This document shows, piece after piece, positions 38,923 through 51,389 of a DNA stretch of 64,000 bases (its first letter is position 1; each line of letters starts with the position of its first letter). Below the pieces are notes generated by a model, which saw nothing but the letters and a program-made list of their open reading frames with translations, had not been told where the DNA came from and made no database searches. This DNA comes from Bradyrhizobium sp. 141. Its GTDB lineage: Bacteria > Pseudomonadota > Alphaproteobacteria > Rhizobiales > Xanthobacteraceae. The position numbers were made by a program, and so were the translations under genes. Location: contig NZ_JADPKR010000094.1 in the NCBI RefSeq assembly GCF_023074055.1, positions 62,001-126,000 of the forward strand, written 5' to 3'.

Positions 38923-40065
38923 ATGGATTTTGATCTGAACGAGGAGCAGCGGCTTCTCAAGGAAAGCATCGACGGCCTGCTGACCGATTCCTACGATTTC
39001 GAGCAGCGCAAGAAATATATGAAGGAGAAGGGCGGCTGGAGCAAAACGGTCTGGCTCAAGTTGGCCGAGCAGGGCCTGCTCGGCCTGCCCTTCGCGGAAG
39101 CCGATGGCGGCTTCGGCGGCGGCGGCGTCGAGACCATGATCGTGATGGAAGCGCTCGGCAAGGCGCTGGTGCTCGAGCCCTATCTCGCGACGGTCGTGAT
39201 CGGCGGCGGCTTCCTGCGCCATGCCGGCACCGATGCGCAGAAGGCCGCGCACGTGCCCGGGATCGTCGATGGAAGCAAGACGCTGGCCTTTGCCCAGCTC
39301 GAGAAGAACTCCCGCTACGATCTGTTCGACGTCACCACGACGGCGAAGAAGAAGGGCGACAGCTGGGTCATCGACGGCGAGAAGTTCGTCGTGCTCAACG
39401 GCGAAAACGCCGACACCCTGGTCGTCACTGCCCGCACCAAGGGCGACCGCCGTGACAAGACCGGCATCGGCGTGTTCCTGGTCCCCGCCAATGCCAAGGG
39501 CGTTGCAAAGAAGTCCTACCCGACCCAGGACGGCCTGCATGCCGCCGACATCACCTTCACCGGTGTCGAAATCGGCCCCGATGCGGTGCTCGGCAATCCC
39601 GAGGATTCGCTCGCGCTGATCGAGCGCGTGGTGGATGAGGCCCGCATCGCGCTCTGCGCCGAGGCAGTCGGCTTGATGGATGAATCGCTGAAGACCACCG
39701 TCGAGTACATCAAAACTCGAAAACAGTTCGGCGTCGCGATCGGCTCGTTCCAGTCGCTGCAGCACCGCGCCTCCGACATGTTCGTCGCGGCCGAACAGGC
39801 GCGATCGATGTCGATGTTCGCGACCATGGCTGGTGATTTCGAGAACGCGCAAGAGCGCTCCAACGCCGTCGCTGCGGCCAAGGTGCAGATCGGCAAGTCG
39901 CTGAAATTCGTGGGACAGCAGGCGATCCAGCTGCACGGCGGCATCGGCATGACCATGGAGGCCAAGATCGGCCACTACTTCAAGCGCCTCACCATGATCG
40001 AGAACAGCTTCGGCGACACCGACTACCACCAGCGCCGCGTCGCCGATGCGGGTGGGTTGAACTAA
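38923..40065 (+). CDS. pimD: Acyl-CoA dehydrogenase, small subunit (PimD-like)
   Basis: A 380-residue acyl-CoA dehydrogenase paralogue with degenerate FAD-loop sequence (FAQLEKNSRYDLFDVTTTAK in place of the usual T-E-P-x-A-G-S-D motif) and C-terminus IQLHGGIGMTMEAKIGHYFK, then FGDTDYHQRR. The pairing with pimC and the divergent motifs suggest an alpha2-beta2 enzyme with one active site per pair, as known for heteromeric FadE pairs. It starts 26 bases after the repeat. Confidence 0.87.
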   Translation: MDFDLNEEQRLLKESIDGLLTDSYDFEQRKKYMKEKGGWSKTVWLKLAEQGLLGLPFAEADGGFGGGGVETMIVMEALGKALVLEPYLATVVIGGGFLRHAGTDAQKAAHVPGIVDGSKTLAFAQLEKNSRYDLFDVTTTAKKKGDSWVIDGEKFVVLNGENADTLVVTARTKGDRRDKTGIGVFLVPANAKGVAKKSYPTQDGLHAADITFTGVEIGPDAVLGNPEDSLALIERVVDEARIALCAEAVGLMDESLKTTVEYIKTRKQFGVAIGSFQSLQHRASDMFVAAEQARSMSMFATMAGDFENAQERSNAVAAAKVQIGKSLKFVGQQAIQLHGGIGMTMEAKIGHYFKRLTMIENSFGDTDYHQRRVADAGGLN

Positions 40066-40100
40066 TCGCCGTAACGCGAGGCGGCAGCCGCACAAAGATC

Positions 40101-40181
40101 GTCATGCCCGGGCTTGTCCCGGGCATCCACGTCTTGGCGGCGAGAAGAACGTGGATGGCCGGGACAAGCCCGGCCATGACG
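40101..40181. repeat. Palindromic intergenic repeat, family A
   Basis: gtcatgcccgggcttgtccc and gggacaagcccggccatgac with the inner atccacgt/acgtggat pair. It lies between the pimD-like and SDR genes. Confidence 0.85.
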
Positions 40182-40220
40182 GTGGAGCAAGCAAGCACGA
40201 AGTAGAAGAGGAAGCAGGTA

Positions 40221-40994
40221 GTGAAAAACACCCCGTTCGATCTCACCGGCAAGGTCGCCGTGGTCACCGGCTCCAGCCGCGGCATCGGCCGCTCCTCCGC
40301 CGAACTGCTGGCCAAGCTCGGGGCCAAGGTCGTGGTGTCCTCGCGCAAGGCGGATGCCTGCAAGGAGGTCGCCGACGGCATTATCGCTTCCGGCGGCGAT
40401 GCCACCGTCATCGCCTGCAACATCGCGCGCAAGGCCGAGGTCGAGGCGCTGATCGCGGGCGCGACCAGGCATTACGGCAAGATCGACATCCTCGTCTGCA
40501 ACGCCGCGGTGAATCCCTATTACGGCCCACTGCTCGACATCACGGACGAGGCCTTCGACAAGATCATGGGCTCGAACGTCAAGAGCAACATCTGGCTCTC
40601 CGCGCTGGCGATCCCGCAAATGGCGGAGCGCGGCGGCGGCTCCGTGATCATCATCTCCTCGATCGGCGGCTTGCGCGGCTCCACCGTGATCGGCGCCTAC
40701 GGCATCTCGAAGGCGGCCGACTTCGCCCTGTGCCGCTCGCTCGCCGGCGAATGGGGCCCGAAAGGCGTCCGCGTCAACTGCATCGCGCCCGGCCTCGTCA
40801 AGACCGATTTCGCCCGCGCGCTCTGGGAGGACGAGGCCATGCTGAAGCGCCGTACCGCCACCACGCCGCTGCGCCGCATCGGCGAACCCGACGAAATCGC
40901 CGGTGCCGTCGCCTACCTCGCCTCGGATGCGTCGAGCTTCATGACGGGACAGACCATCGTCATCGACGGCGGCGTCACCACGGCGGCCGTGTAG
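40221..40994 (+). CDS. SDR-family oxidoreductase
   Basis: A 257-residue short-chain dehydrogenase: TGSSRGIGRSSAELLAKLG (NAD(P) loop, about residues 17-35), CNAAVNPYYGPL, catalytic Ser/Tyr/Lys in SSIGGLRGSTVIGAYGISKAA. It resembles the DHRS4/3-oxoacyl reductase group. GTG start at 40221 with gaggaag about ten bases upstream. It follows the pim-like genes and could act on a 3-hydroxyacyl or keto intermediate. Substrate unknown. Confidence 0.82.
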   Translation: MKNTPFDLTGKVAVVTGSSRGIGRSSAELLAKLGAKVVVSSRKADACKEVADGIIASGGDATVIACNIARKAEVEALIAGATRHYGKIDILVCNAAVNPYYGPLLDITDEAFDKIMGSNVKSNIWLSALAIPQMAERGGGSVIIISSIGGLRGSTVIGAYGISKAADFALCRSLAGEWGPKGVRVNCIAPGLVKTDFARALWEDEAMLKRRTATTPLRRIGEPDEIAGAVAYLASDASSFMTGQTIVIDGGVTTAAV

Positions 40995-41000
40995 CGGATC

Positions 41001-41122
41001 GTGTCCCGGACGCATTGCAGCGCGAAGCGCTGCTATGCTGAGCCGGGACCCAGCAGCCCTGGCATTGGGCCCCGGCTCAGCAGCGCACCGCCAAGGCGCT
41101 GCGCTGCGTCCGGGGCACGAGA
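41001..41122. repeat. Palindromic intergenic repeat, family C
   Basis: A unit of about 120 bases starting gtgtcccggacgc and ending gcgtccggggcacgag, with inner tgagccgggaccca and gggccccggctca. Copies also occur at 45091 and 52805. It lies between the SDR gene and glpK. Confidence 0.85.
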
Positions 41123-41223
41123 CCGAGTCCAACCTTGACCTTCCGCCTCCAATCCGCTCCCTTTGGCGCGACACAATGACTCCCTCCAGGGAAACGCCAA
41201 GCTAGACGCCAGGGTAAGCCGCC

Positions 41224-42729
41224 ATGTCTTTCGTCCTCGCCATCGACCAGGGCACCACCTCCTCGCGCGCGATCGTGTTTCGCGGTGATATTTCCATCGC
41301 GGCGAAGGCGCAGCAGGAATTCCCGCAGCATTTTCCCGCCTCGGGCTGGGTCGAGCATGAGCCGGAGGACATCTGGACCTCGACCGTGATGGTGTGTCGC
41401 GAGGCGATCGAGCAGGCCGGCATCAATGCAAAGGACATCGCCGCGATCGGTATCACCAATCAGCGCGAGACCACCGTGGTGTGGGACCGCGCCACCGGGC
41501 AGGCCGTGCACCGCGCCATCGTCTGGCAGGACCGCCGCACCGCCGACATCTGCGCGAAACTCAAGGCAGCAGGCCGCGAGCCCGTGATCTCGCAGAAGAC
41601 CGGCCTGATCATCGATCCCTATTTCTCCGGCACCAAGGTCGCCTGGATCCTTGACCACGTGCCCGGTGCCCGGGCCCGCGCCGCGCGCGGCGAGCTGATG
41701 TTCGGCACCGTCGATTGCTATCTGCTCTGGCGCCTCACCGGCGGCAAGGTGCACGCCACCGATGCCACCAACGCCTCGCGCACGCTGCTGTTCAACATTC
41801 ACACCGGCCAATGGGACGACGAGCTGCTGGAGATCATCGGCGTGCCGCGCTCGATGCTGCCCGAGGTGAAGGATTCCTCCGCCCGCTTCGGCGAGAGCAC
41901 GCCCGAGCTGTTCGGCGGCGCGATTGCCATCTCGGGCATCGCCGGCGACCAGCAGGCCGCGACCATCGGCCAGGCCTGCTTCCGTCCGGGCATGATGAAG
42001 TCGACCTACGGCACCGGATGCTTCGCGCTGCTCAACACCGGCACCACGCCTGTGGTATCGAAGAACAAGCTGCTCACCACCGTCGCCTATCAGCTCGACG
42101 GCAAACGCACCTACGCGCTGGAAGGCTCGATCTTCGTCGCCGGCAGCGCGGTGCAATGGTTGCGCGACGGCCTCGGCATCATCAAGCACGCCGCCGAGAC
42201 CGGACCTCTTGCTGATCAGTCGGACTCAATGCAGAGCGTCTATCTCGTTCCCGCCTTCGTCGGCATGGGCGCGCCCTACTGGAATCCACGCGTGCGCGGC
42301 GCGCTGTTCGGCCTCACCCGCAACACCGGTCCCGCCGAGCTCGCACACGCCGCTCTGGAAAGCGTCTGCTACCAGACGTTCGACCTTTGGGCCGCGATGC
42401 GCGCGGACTGGCCAAGCTCCGAAACCGCCAGCGTCGTCCTCCGCGTCGACGGTGGCATGACCGCATCGGACTGGACCATGCAGCGCCTCGCCGATTTGCT
42501 CGACGCCCCCGTCGACCGTCCCGTGATCCAGGAGACCACCGCGCTGGGCGCCGCCTATCTCGCCGGCCTCAACGCCGGCGTCTATCCCGAGCCGACGAAG
42601 TTCGCCGACAACTGGCGCCTCGAACACCGCTTCAAGCCGAACATGAGCCAGGCGACAAGGGAGCGAAAGCTCGCGGGCTGGGCAAGGGCGGTGAAGGGCG
42701 TGCTGGCGAGCGATGAGGGGGAGGGGTAA
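41224..42729 (+). CDS. glpK: Glycerol kinase
   Basis: A 501-residue FGGY kinase that phosphorylates glycerol to glycerol 3-phosphate. N-terminal ATP motif [14 protein letters not shown] (residues 6-19), [31 protein letters not shown], the C-lobe LYGTG-type [14 protein letters not shown] and [17 protein letters not shown] all match GlpK. The ATG at 41224 is preceded by gtaagccgcc, a weak site. No glpD or glpF is nearby, so it is a single-gene unit flanked by repeats. Confidence 0.95.
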   Translation: MSFVLAIDQGTTSSRAIVFRGDISIAAKAQQEFPQHFPASGWVEHEPEDIWTSTVMVCREAIEQAGINAKDIAAIGITNQRETTVVWDRATGQAVHRAIVWQDRRTADICAKLKAAGREPVISQKTGLIIDPYFSGTKVAWILDHVPGARARAARGELMFGTVDCYLLWRLTGGKVHATDATNASRTLLFNIHTGQWDDELLEIIGVPRSMLPEVKDSSARFGESTPELFGGAIAISGIAGDQQAATIGQACFRPGMMKSTYGTGCFALLNTGTTPVVSKNKLLTTVAYQLDGKRTYALEGSIFVAGSAVQWLRDGLGIIKHAAETGPLADQSDSMQSVYLVPAFVGMGAPYWNPRVRGALFGLTRNTGPAELAHAALESVCYQTFDLWAAMRADWPSSETASVVLRVDGGMTASDWTMQRLADLLDAPVDRPVIQETTALGAAYLAGLNAGVYPEPTKFADNWRLEHRFKPNMSQATRERKLAGWARAVKGVLASDEGEG

Positions 42730-42762
42730 TACGGCATTTGCGCGACGACCTGGAGCGCGCGC

Positions 42763-42895
42763 CTCGTCCTTCGAGACGACCGCTTCGCGGTCTCCTCAGG
42801 ATGAGGCTAAGAAGCATTGGTGCTCGTTGAAACTGTGGCCGCGCACTCAATCCTCATCCTGAGGGCCCGCCAGCGGCGGGCGTCTCGAAGGATGG
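42763..42895. repeat. Palindromic intergenic repeat, family E
   Basis: Outer halves cgtccttcgagacg and cgtctcgaaggatg, inner ctcaggatgagg and tcctcatcctgagg, enclose about 50 variable bases. It lies after glpK. Confidence 0.85.
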
Positions 42896-43013
42896 CCGCA
42901 GGCGAGATCGCCTCCATATGCGATTGTCATGCGGATCTGCGCGTGCTTAAGGCGCGCTTGGCCGGGACGACAATGGAGTATGCAACTCACGCCCGGCTCT
43001 ACAGGAAACAACA

Positions 43014-43607
43014 ATGATCCTCCCCGACGGCTACTCCGACGTCCCCGCCGGCAAGATCGCGGCCGTCGTCACCCATCTCGAGATGACCGCACCTCCCGCG
43101 CGCCGCGACGATCCGCCGGGCGCCTGGACCCTGCGCAAGGTCGAAGCCCCCGCGCTTCCTTGGTACCGCGATCTCTTCCGCCGCGTCGGCGAGGATTGGC
43201 TGTGGTTCTCGCGCGCACGCATGACCGATACGGAGCTCGCCGCAATCATTCATGCGCCGGGCATCGAAGTCTACGCACTCTCCATGAATGGCCGCGACGA
43301 AGGCCTGCTTGAGCTCGACTTCCGCGAGCCCGGCCAGTGCGAGCTGATCTATTTCGGCGTCACCGCACCCCTGATCGGCACCGGCGCCGCCCGCTTCCTG
43401 ATGAACCGCGCGCTGGAGCTCGCGTGGTCACGTGACCTCCGCCGCGTCTGGGTCCACACCTGCACCCTCGACCACCCATCGGCCGTTGCCTTCTATCAGC
43501 GCTCCGGCTTCCGCCCGTTCCGCCGCCAGATCGAAATCGCCGACGATCCGCGCCTCGACGGCGCGGCGCCGCGCGATGCGGCGAAGCACGTGCCGATTAT
43601 CGAATAG
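43014..43607 (+). CDS. GNAT-family N-acetyltransferase
   Basis: A 197-residue GNAT protein. The acetyl-CoA loop is GVTAPLIGTGAARFLMNRAL (about residues 123-142), followed by VWVHTCTLDHPSAVAFYQRSGF, the conserved C-terminal strand and Tyr/Gly turn. The substrate is unknown. The start follows aggaaacaac. It stands between repeat elements with no operon partner. Confidence 0.85.
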   Translation: MILPDGYSDVPAGKIAAVVTHLEMTAPPARRDDPPGAWTLRKVEAPALPWYRDLFRRVGEDWLWFSRARMTDTELAAIIHAPGIEVYALSMNGRDEGLLELDFREPGQCELIYFGVTAPLIGTGAARFLMNRALELAWSRDLRRVWVHTCTLDHPSAVAFYQRSGFRPFRRQIEIADDPRLDGAAPRDAAKHVPIIE

Positions 43608-43631
43608 TGCGCGGCTGCCTCCTCACCGCCA

Positions 43632-43780
43632 TTGCGAGGAGCTCGCGACAAAATTGCGAAGCAATTTTGCGCTGATGCGACGAAGCAATCCAGGCTGTCC
43701 CGGCGGAAAGATCCTGGATTGCTTCGCGGAGCCTGTCATCGGGCCGCGCTACGAGCGGACCCGTTGGCTCGCAATGACGG
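43632..43780. repeat. Palindromic intergenic repeat, family F
   Basis: Outer halves cattgcgaggagctcgcga and gttggctcgcaatgacg, an inner aaattgcgaagcaatttt hairpin and gcaatccag/ctggattgc arms. It lies after the GNAT gene. Confidence 0.85.
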
Positions 43781-43830
43781 AGTATGGGCACCGCCGTCGC
43801 TCTTCCAAAAGATCAACTCGCGAGCAGGCC

Positions 43831-43900
43831 GTAGCCCGGATGAGCGCAGCGATATCCGGGACAATATCCCCGCATGTCGCTGCGCTCATGCGGGCTACGA
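43831..43900. repeat. Palindromic intergenic repeat, family D
   Basis: gtagcccggatgagcgcagc and gctgcgctcatgcgggctac form near-perfect outer arms with an inner cgatatccggg. A second copy lies at 45254. It directly precedes the end of the DUF6636-like gene. Confidence 0.85.
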
Positions 43901-43904
43901 CTTG

Positions 43905-44327
43905 TCAAAATACCTCCTGCTTCCCCCTTGCCAGCGAAAACCCACGCTGCATCGCGTTGAAGCACGTCAGCCCCGTCTGCTCCGATCGGCAGGTGAATCC
44001 AGCGCGCTGCCACACCTCGCCATAGGCCAGCACCGGCAGCGAGGCGTCCATCACCGTGTCGCCGGCGCAGATGCGGCCCGGGGCTCCCTTCGCGCTCATC
44101 TCGAAGGCGTGGCCATAATCCAGCTCGCAATCGGCGGGGCGGCGCGGGCGGGTCTCCATGTTCATGATGTCGCAACGGAGCACGCCCTGGCCGTTGTCGG
44201 TGAAAAACTGGCAGACGATGTTTTTCGACGGTGTCAAGAAGCCGATCGGGGGGGCCTGCGCGTGGGCAGGGCTCGCCGCGGCGAGCACGGCGACGCCAAG
44301 TCCCATCATTGCAAATCGCCGCATCAT
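43905..44327 (-). CDS. Exported DUF6636-like protein
   Basis: A 140-residue secreted protein. The signal peptide (MMRRFAMMGLGVAVLAAASP, ending AHAQ) is followed by FLTPSKNIVCQFF, a typical opening of the DUF6636 family, and six cysteines in the mature part that could form disulfides. The function is unknown. The ATG at 44327 has aggagc seven bases upstream. A palindromic repeat lies at each end of the gene. Confidence 0.75.
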   Translation of the reverse strand: MMRRFAMMGLGVAVLAAASPAHAQAPPIGFLTPSKNIVCQFFTDNGQGVLRCDIMNMETRPRRPADCELDYGHAFEMSAKGAPGRICAGDTVMDASLPVLAYGEVWQRAGFTCRSEQTGLTCFNAMQRGFSLARGKQEVF

Positions 44328-44349
44328 GCATGCTCCTGCGTCCGGCTCT

Positions 44350-44437
44350 GTCATGCCCGGACTTGATCCGGGCATCCATCCCTATTCTATAATGGGCTCG
44401 TGAAAAAGATGGGTGGCCGGGTCGAGCCCGGCCAGGA
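44350..44437. repeat. Palindromic intergenic repeat, family A, degenerate
   Basis: gtcatgcccggacttgatcc and gtggccgggtcgagcccggc; a decayed copy of family A between divergent genes, so it overlaps their promoter region. Confidence 0.7.
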
Positions 44438-44453
44438 CACGCGGGCGCGAACC

Positions 44454-45083
44454 ATGTTTCTGATCGGCCAATATGATTCCCCCTTCGTTCGCCGCGTCGC
44501 GATTGCGCTGAAGCTTTACGGCCTTACCTTCGAGCACAGACCGTGGTCGACCTTCGGCGACGCCGACAAGATCGCGCCGTATAATCCGCTGCGGCGCGTG
44601 CCCACGCTGGTGCTCGACGACGGCGAGGCGCTGATCGAGAGCACGATCATCCTGGATTATCTCGACGAGCACGTCGGCGAGGCGAAAGCGATGCTGCCGC
44701 GCAGCGGCGCCGAGCGGCGCAAGCATTTGCGCATCTGCGCGCTCGCGTCCGGGCTCGGCGACAAGGCGGTCAGCCTGCTCTACGAGCGCGTGCTGCGGAA
44801 GGAGCAGCTGACGCTATGGGTCGAGCGTTGCCAAGCGCAGATCGGCGACGTCCTGAAGGTGCTCGAGGCCGAGCGCACGAAGGTGCCGACGCCGTACTGG
44901 CTGGGCGATCGGATCGGTCACGCCGACGTCGCGGTGGCCTGCGTCGTCCGCTTCACCCGCGAGGCGCACCCGCAGCTGTTCGACGCGTCGCGCTATCCGG
45001 CATTGTCGGCACACGCCGAGCGCTGCGAGGCGCTGGCGCCGTTCAAGGAGATCGTGCAGCCGCTGGCCCCGCCGAAGGGATGA
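44454..45083 (+). CDS. Glutathione S-transferase
   Basis: A 209-residue GST. Thioredoxin-like N-domain MFLIGQYDSPFVRRVAIALK with a Ser-Pro-Phe active-site region, NPLRRVPTLVLDDGEALIES (cis-Pro and glutathione-binding E-S), and a helical C-domain with YWLGDRIGHADVAVACV, the usual N-capping Asp motif. It probably conjugates or isomerises small electrophiles; substrate unknown. The ATG at 44454 fits the family start. Confidence 0.88.
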   Translation: MFLIGQYDSPFVRRVAIALKLYGLTFEHRPWSTFGDADKIAPYNPLRRVPTLVLDDGEALIESTIILDYLDEHVGEAKAMLPRSGAERRKHLRICALASGLGDKAVSLLYERVLRKEQLTLWVERCQAQIGDVLKVLEAERTKVPTPYWLGDRIGHADVAVACVVRFTREAHPQLFDASRYPALSAHAERCEALAPFKEIVQPLAPPKG

Positions 45084-45090
45084 GGCACAC

Positions 45091-45226
45091 GTGTCCCGGA
45101 CGCGGTACGGCGTGCAACGCTGCGCCGCAGAGCCGGGACCCAGATAGCTGAACACGCGGCGAATGTAGGCCCCGGCTCTGCAGCGCATCACTTCGTGCTG
45201 CGCAGCGTCCGGGGCACGAGACCGAG
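45091..45226. repeat. Palindromic intergenic repeat, family C
   Basis: gtgtcccggacgcggtacgg to gcgtccggggcacgagaccg, with inner agagccgggaccca and ggccccggctct. It matches the unit at 41001 closely. Confidence 0.85.
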
Positions 45227-45253
45227 ATGCTTGTTCGCTCCCAAGGCGGTGCC

Positions 45254-45320
45254 GTAGCCCGGATGAGCGTAGCGATATCCGGGAAGTCAGGTCCCGCATG
45301 TCGCTTTGCTCATGCGGGCT
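45254..45320. repeat. Palindromic intergenic repeat, family D
   Basis: gtagcccggatgagcgtagc with tcatgcgggct near the other end; second copy of the unit at 43831. It directly precedes the 3' end of the Sel1-repeat gene. Confidence 0.8.
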
Positions 45321-45324
45321 GCCG

Positions 45325-46467
45325 CTATTTCCTCCGCGTCACGCCGTTCGTCCGCAGATACTCGTCCAGTTCGAACCCCAGATCCTCGGCGCGATCGAAA
45401 TACGCCTCCGCGGCATCCGGGTCCTTCGCCATCCCTTCGCCGCGCGCGGCCATCACGCCGAGCGCTGCGGCGGCGCGGCCGATGCCGAGATCGGCGGCGC
45501 GCTTGTACCAGTGGATGGACTCGCTGAGATCCTTCTCGATGCCAGGCAATTGCCCGGTGGCATAGAACGCGCCGAGATTGGCGCAGGCGCGCGGCTGGTC
45601 GCGTTGTCCGGCCTGCTTCAGGTAGAACACTGCCTTGTTGCGGTCACCGATGCCTTGCATCGCATAGACGAACAGCTCGAAATAGGCATCGGCGTTGCCG
45701 CGCTTCGCCGCTTCTAGATGCAAAGCAAGGCTTTTGGCCACGTCCTTCGTTTGCCCGCGACCGTTGTAGGCCATCAGTCCCAGGAGATAGCGCACGGCGC
45801 CATCGGGGTCGTCGCCTGCAAGCGCATTCTGGGCGTAAGCATAGGCGTCATCATATTTCCTGAACGTCCAATAGAGATTATAGGCGGTGAGATAGGCGCC
45901 ATAATCCGAGCCGAGTTCGGCCGCGCGTTTGTAGGCGGCGATCGCCGCGTCGCGATCGCGCGGCACGCCCCAGCCGTTCCAGAGGCAGCGGCCATAGTCG
46001 ACCCAAGCTTTGGCGTGCCCGCCGAGCGCGACCTCATGCAGCGCCCGTGCCAGCGTGTCGCGACTCTCGACCGGCGCCTCGCTTGTTTCGATCGCTTTGA
46101 ACAGGGCCACCGCGGCGGCATAGAGCTGGTCATCGCGCGACGGCGAGCGCGGGGCGGCGAGGAGCTTTGTGACGTTTTGCATGATTCCGCTGGCATCATT
46201 TGATTTGGACGGCTGCTGTGCAACCTCCGCCGCCGCCGCTTCGAGCGGGGCAGCACGATGCGAGACAAAGATCCCGCCAATCATCATGAGGCAGATGACC
46301 AGGATTTCCAGACGATTACGAATGCTTCCCTCCCGCGCGCCGAGCGGATGTTCGTCGGCACGACGTGCTGCCTTCCGGGTCCCGGTTTTGCGGAGCGGCA
46401 CCTCGTTCCATATCGCGTCCGGGACACAGATCGAAGCACGCGGCATCCGACGGAGTGCGGAACTCAC
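45325..46467 (-). CDS. Sel1-repeat (TPR-like) protein with N-terminal membrane anchor
   Basis: Up to 380 residues. After an Arg-rich leader, one hydrophobic segment (LEILVICLMMIGGIFV) suggests a membrane anchor or signal. The rest contains Sel1-like repeats such as AWVDYGRCLWNGWGVPRDRD, AAIAAYKRAAELGSDYGAYL and ESIHWYKRAADLGIGRAAAA, helical hairpins for protein-protein contacts. Such proteins often act in envelope stress or signalling. The GTG start at 46467 lacks a clear ribosome binding site, so the true start may lie further in, for example at the ATG at 46446. Confidence 0.75.
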   Translation of the reverse strand: MSSALRRMPRASICVPDAIWNEVPLRKTGTRKAARRADEHPLGAREGSIRNRLEILVICLMMIGGIFVSHRAAPLEAAAAEVAQQPSKSNDASGIMQNVTKLLAAPRSPSRDDQLYAAAVALFKAIETSEAPVESRDTLARALHEVALGGHAKAWVDYGRCLWNGWGVPRDRDAAIAAYKRAAELGSDYGAYLTAYNLYWTFRKYDDAYAYAQNALAGDDPDGAVRYLLGLMAYNGRGQTKDVAKSLALHLEAAKRGNADAYFELFVYAMQGIGDRNKAVFYLKQAGQRDQPRACANLGAFYATGQLPGIEKDLSESIHWYKRAADLGIGRAAAALGVMAARGEGMAKDPDAAEAYFDRAEDLGFELDEYLRTNGVTRRK

Positions 46468-46489
46468 GCGGCAGGCGATGATAGAATAC

Positions 46490-46584
46490 TACCTGTGTTT
46501 TGCCCGACGGATCAAGTCGTTTCGGTAACGCCGAAATTACTTAGGGTTTTCAACCCCATCGCTACTGTGCATGGGGTTGTTTTT
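46490..46584 (+). ncRNA. Candidate small RNA or transcribed repeat ending in a terminator
   Basis: A plus-strand stretch with no gene on that strand upstream nearby. It contains an AT-rich -10-like tagaat (about 46483-46488), a gtttcggtaacgccgaaat hairpin (46519-46537) and a classical terminator at 46551-46584. I recall similar sequences beginning with a tgcccgacgg core as dispersed in Bradyrhizobium genomes, so it may be a repeat rather than a unique RNA. Confidence 0.4.
46551..46584 (+). terminator. Rho-independent terminator, plus strand
   Basis: Arms caaccccat and atggggttg (9 bp) with an 11-base loop and TTTTT directly after. Only the plus strand has the T-run, although both flanking genes (metH and the Sel1 gene) are on the minus strand. 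Confidence 0.8.
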
Positions 46585-46604
46585 CGCTTTTGGCTTTCCG
46601 AGGC

Positions 46605-50462
<3,858 letters not shown>

Positions 50463-50468
50463 GTTGTC

Positions 50469-51389
50469 TTAAGCCGCCTTCTGCGCGCTCTTGGCGCGGA
50501 TGCCGAGCAAATGGCTGATCGCGAACACGAGATCGGCGCGGTTCATGGTGTAGAAGTGGAAGGTGTCGACGCCGTGCTTGGCAAGCTTCTGCACCTGGCC
50601 GGCGGCAACGGTCGCGGCCACCAGCTTGCGGGTCTCGGCATCGTCATCGAGGCCTTCGAATTTCGCGGCGAACCAGTCCGGCACCGAGGTGCCGGCGCGG
50701 GTGACGAAATTGCGAGCCTGCTTGAAATTGTGCATGGGCATGATGCCCGGCACGATCGGAATGTCGATGCCGCGGGCGCGGACGCGGTCGAGATAGCGGA
50801 AATAGAGATCGTTATCGAAGAACACCTGGGTGATCGCGCGGCTCGCGCCAGCATCGACCTTGGCCTTCAACGTGTCGATGTCGGCATCGAAGTCGCGGGC
50901 CTCGGGGTGCTTCTCGGGATAGGCCGAGACCGACACCTCGATATCGGCGTGCCGCTTCTTGATCCCCGCGACGAGGTCGGCCGAACTCTGATAGCCGTCG
51001 GGATGGCTGGCATAGGGCGTGCCGATGCCGCCGGCCGGATCGCCGCGCAGGCCCACGATGTGGCGAACGCCGACCTCGTGATAGCGATCGACGATCTCGT
51101 CGATCTCGCCGCGCGAGGCGCCGACGCAGGTCAGATGCGCCGCCGGCAGCAGCGCGGTCTCTTTCAGGATGCGCGAGATGGTGGAGTGGGTACGTTCGCG
51201 GGTCGAGCCGCCGGCGCCGTAGGTCACCGAGACGAATTTCGGGTCGAGCGGAGCGAGCCGGTTGATGGTCTCCCAGAGATTGCGCTCCATCTCTTCCGTC
51301 TTGGGCGGGAAGAACTCGAACGAGATCGCAGGCCGCTTCAGGTGCCCGTCTTGCCCGTCGGCTCGGGCAGGAATCGTCAGGTCGGTCAT
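50469..51389 (-). CDS. metF: Methylenetetrahydrofolate reductase
   Basis: A 306-residue flavin-dependent TIM-barrel enzyme that supplies 5-methyl-THF to MetH. Motifs: FEFFPPKTEEM (catalytic Glu region), VSVTYGAGGSTRERT, AHLTCVGASRGEI, GLRGDPAGG and ITQVFFDNDLYF. The ATG at 51389 is chosen because the upstream in-frame extension is unlike the family. First gene of the metF-metH operon; no adjacent ArsR-type regulator. Confidence 0.95.
   Translation of the reverse strand: MTDLTIPARADGQDGHLKRPAISFEFFPPKTEEMERNLWETINRLAPLDPKFVSVTYGAGGSTRERTHSTISRILKETALLPAAHLTCVGASRGEIDEIVDRYHEVGVRHIVGLRGDPAGGIGTPYASHPDGYQSSADLVAGIKKRHADIEVSVSAYPEKHPEARDFDADIDTLKAKVDAGASRAITQVFFDNDLYFRYLDRVRARGIDIPIVPGIMPMHNFKQARNFVTRAGTSVPDWFAAKFEGLDDDAETRKLVAATVAAGQVQKLAKHGVDTFHFYTMNRADLVFAISHLLGIRAKSAQKAA

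Noticed and set aside
43632-45320. Clustered repeats considered as a CRISPR array
   Set aside because: The units are different palindromic families with no regular spacers and no cas genes nearby.
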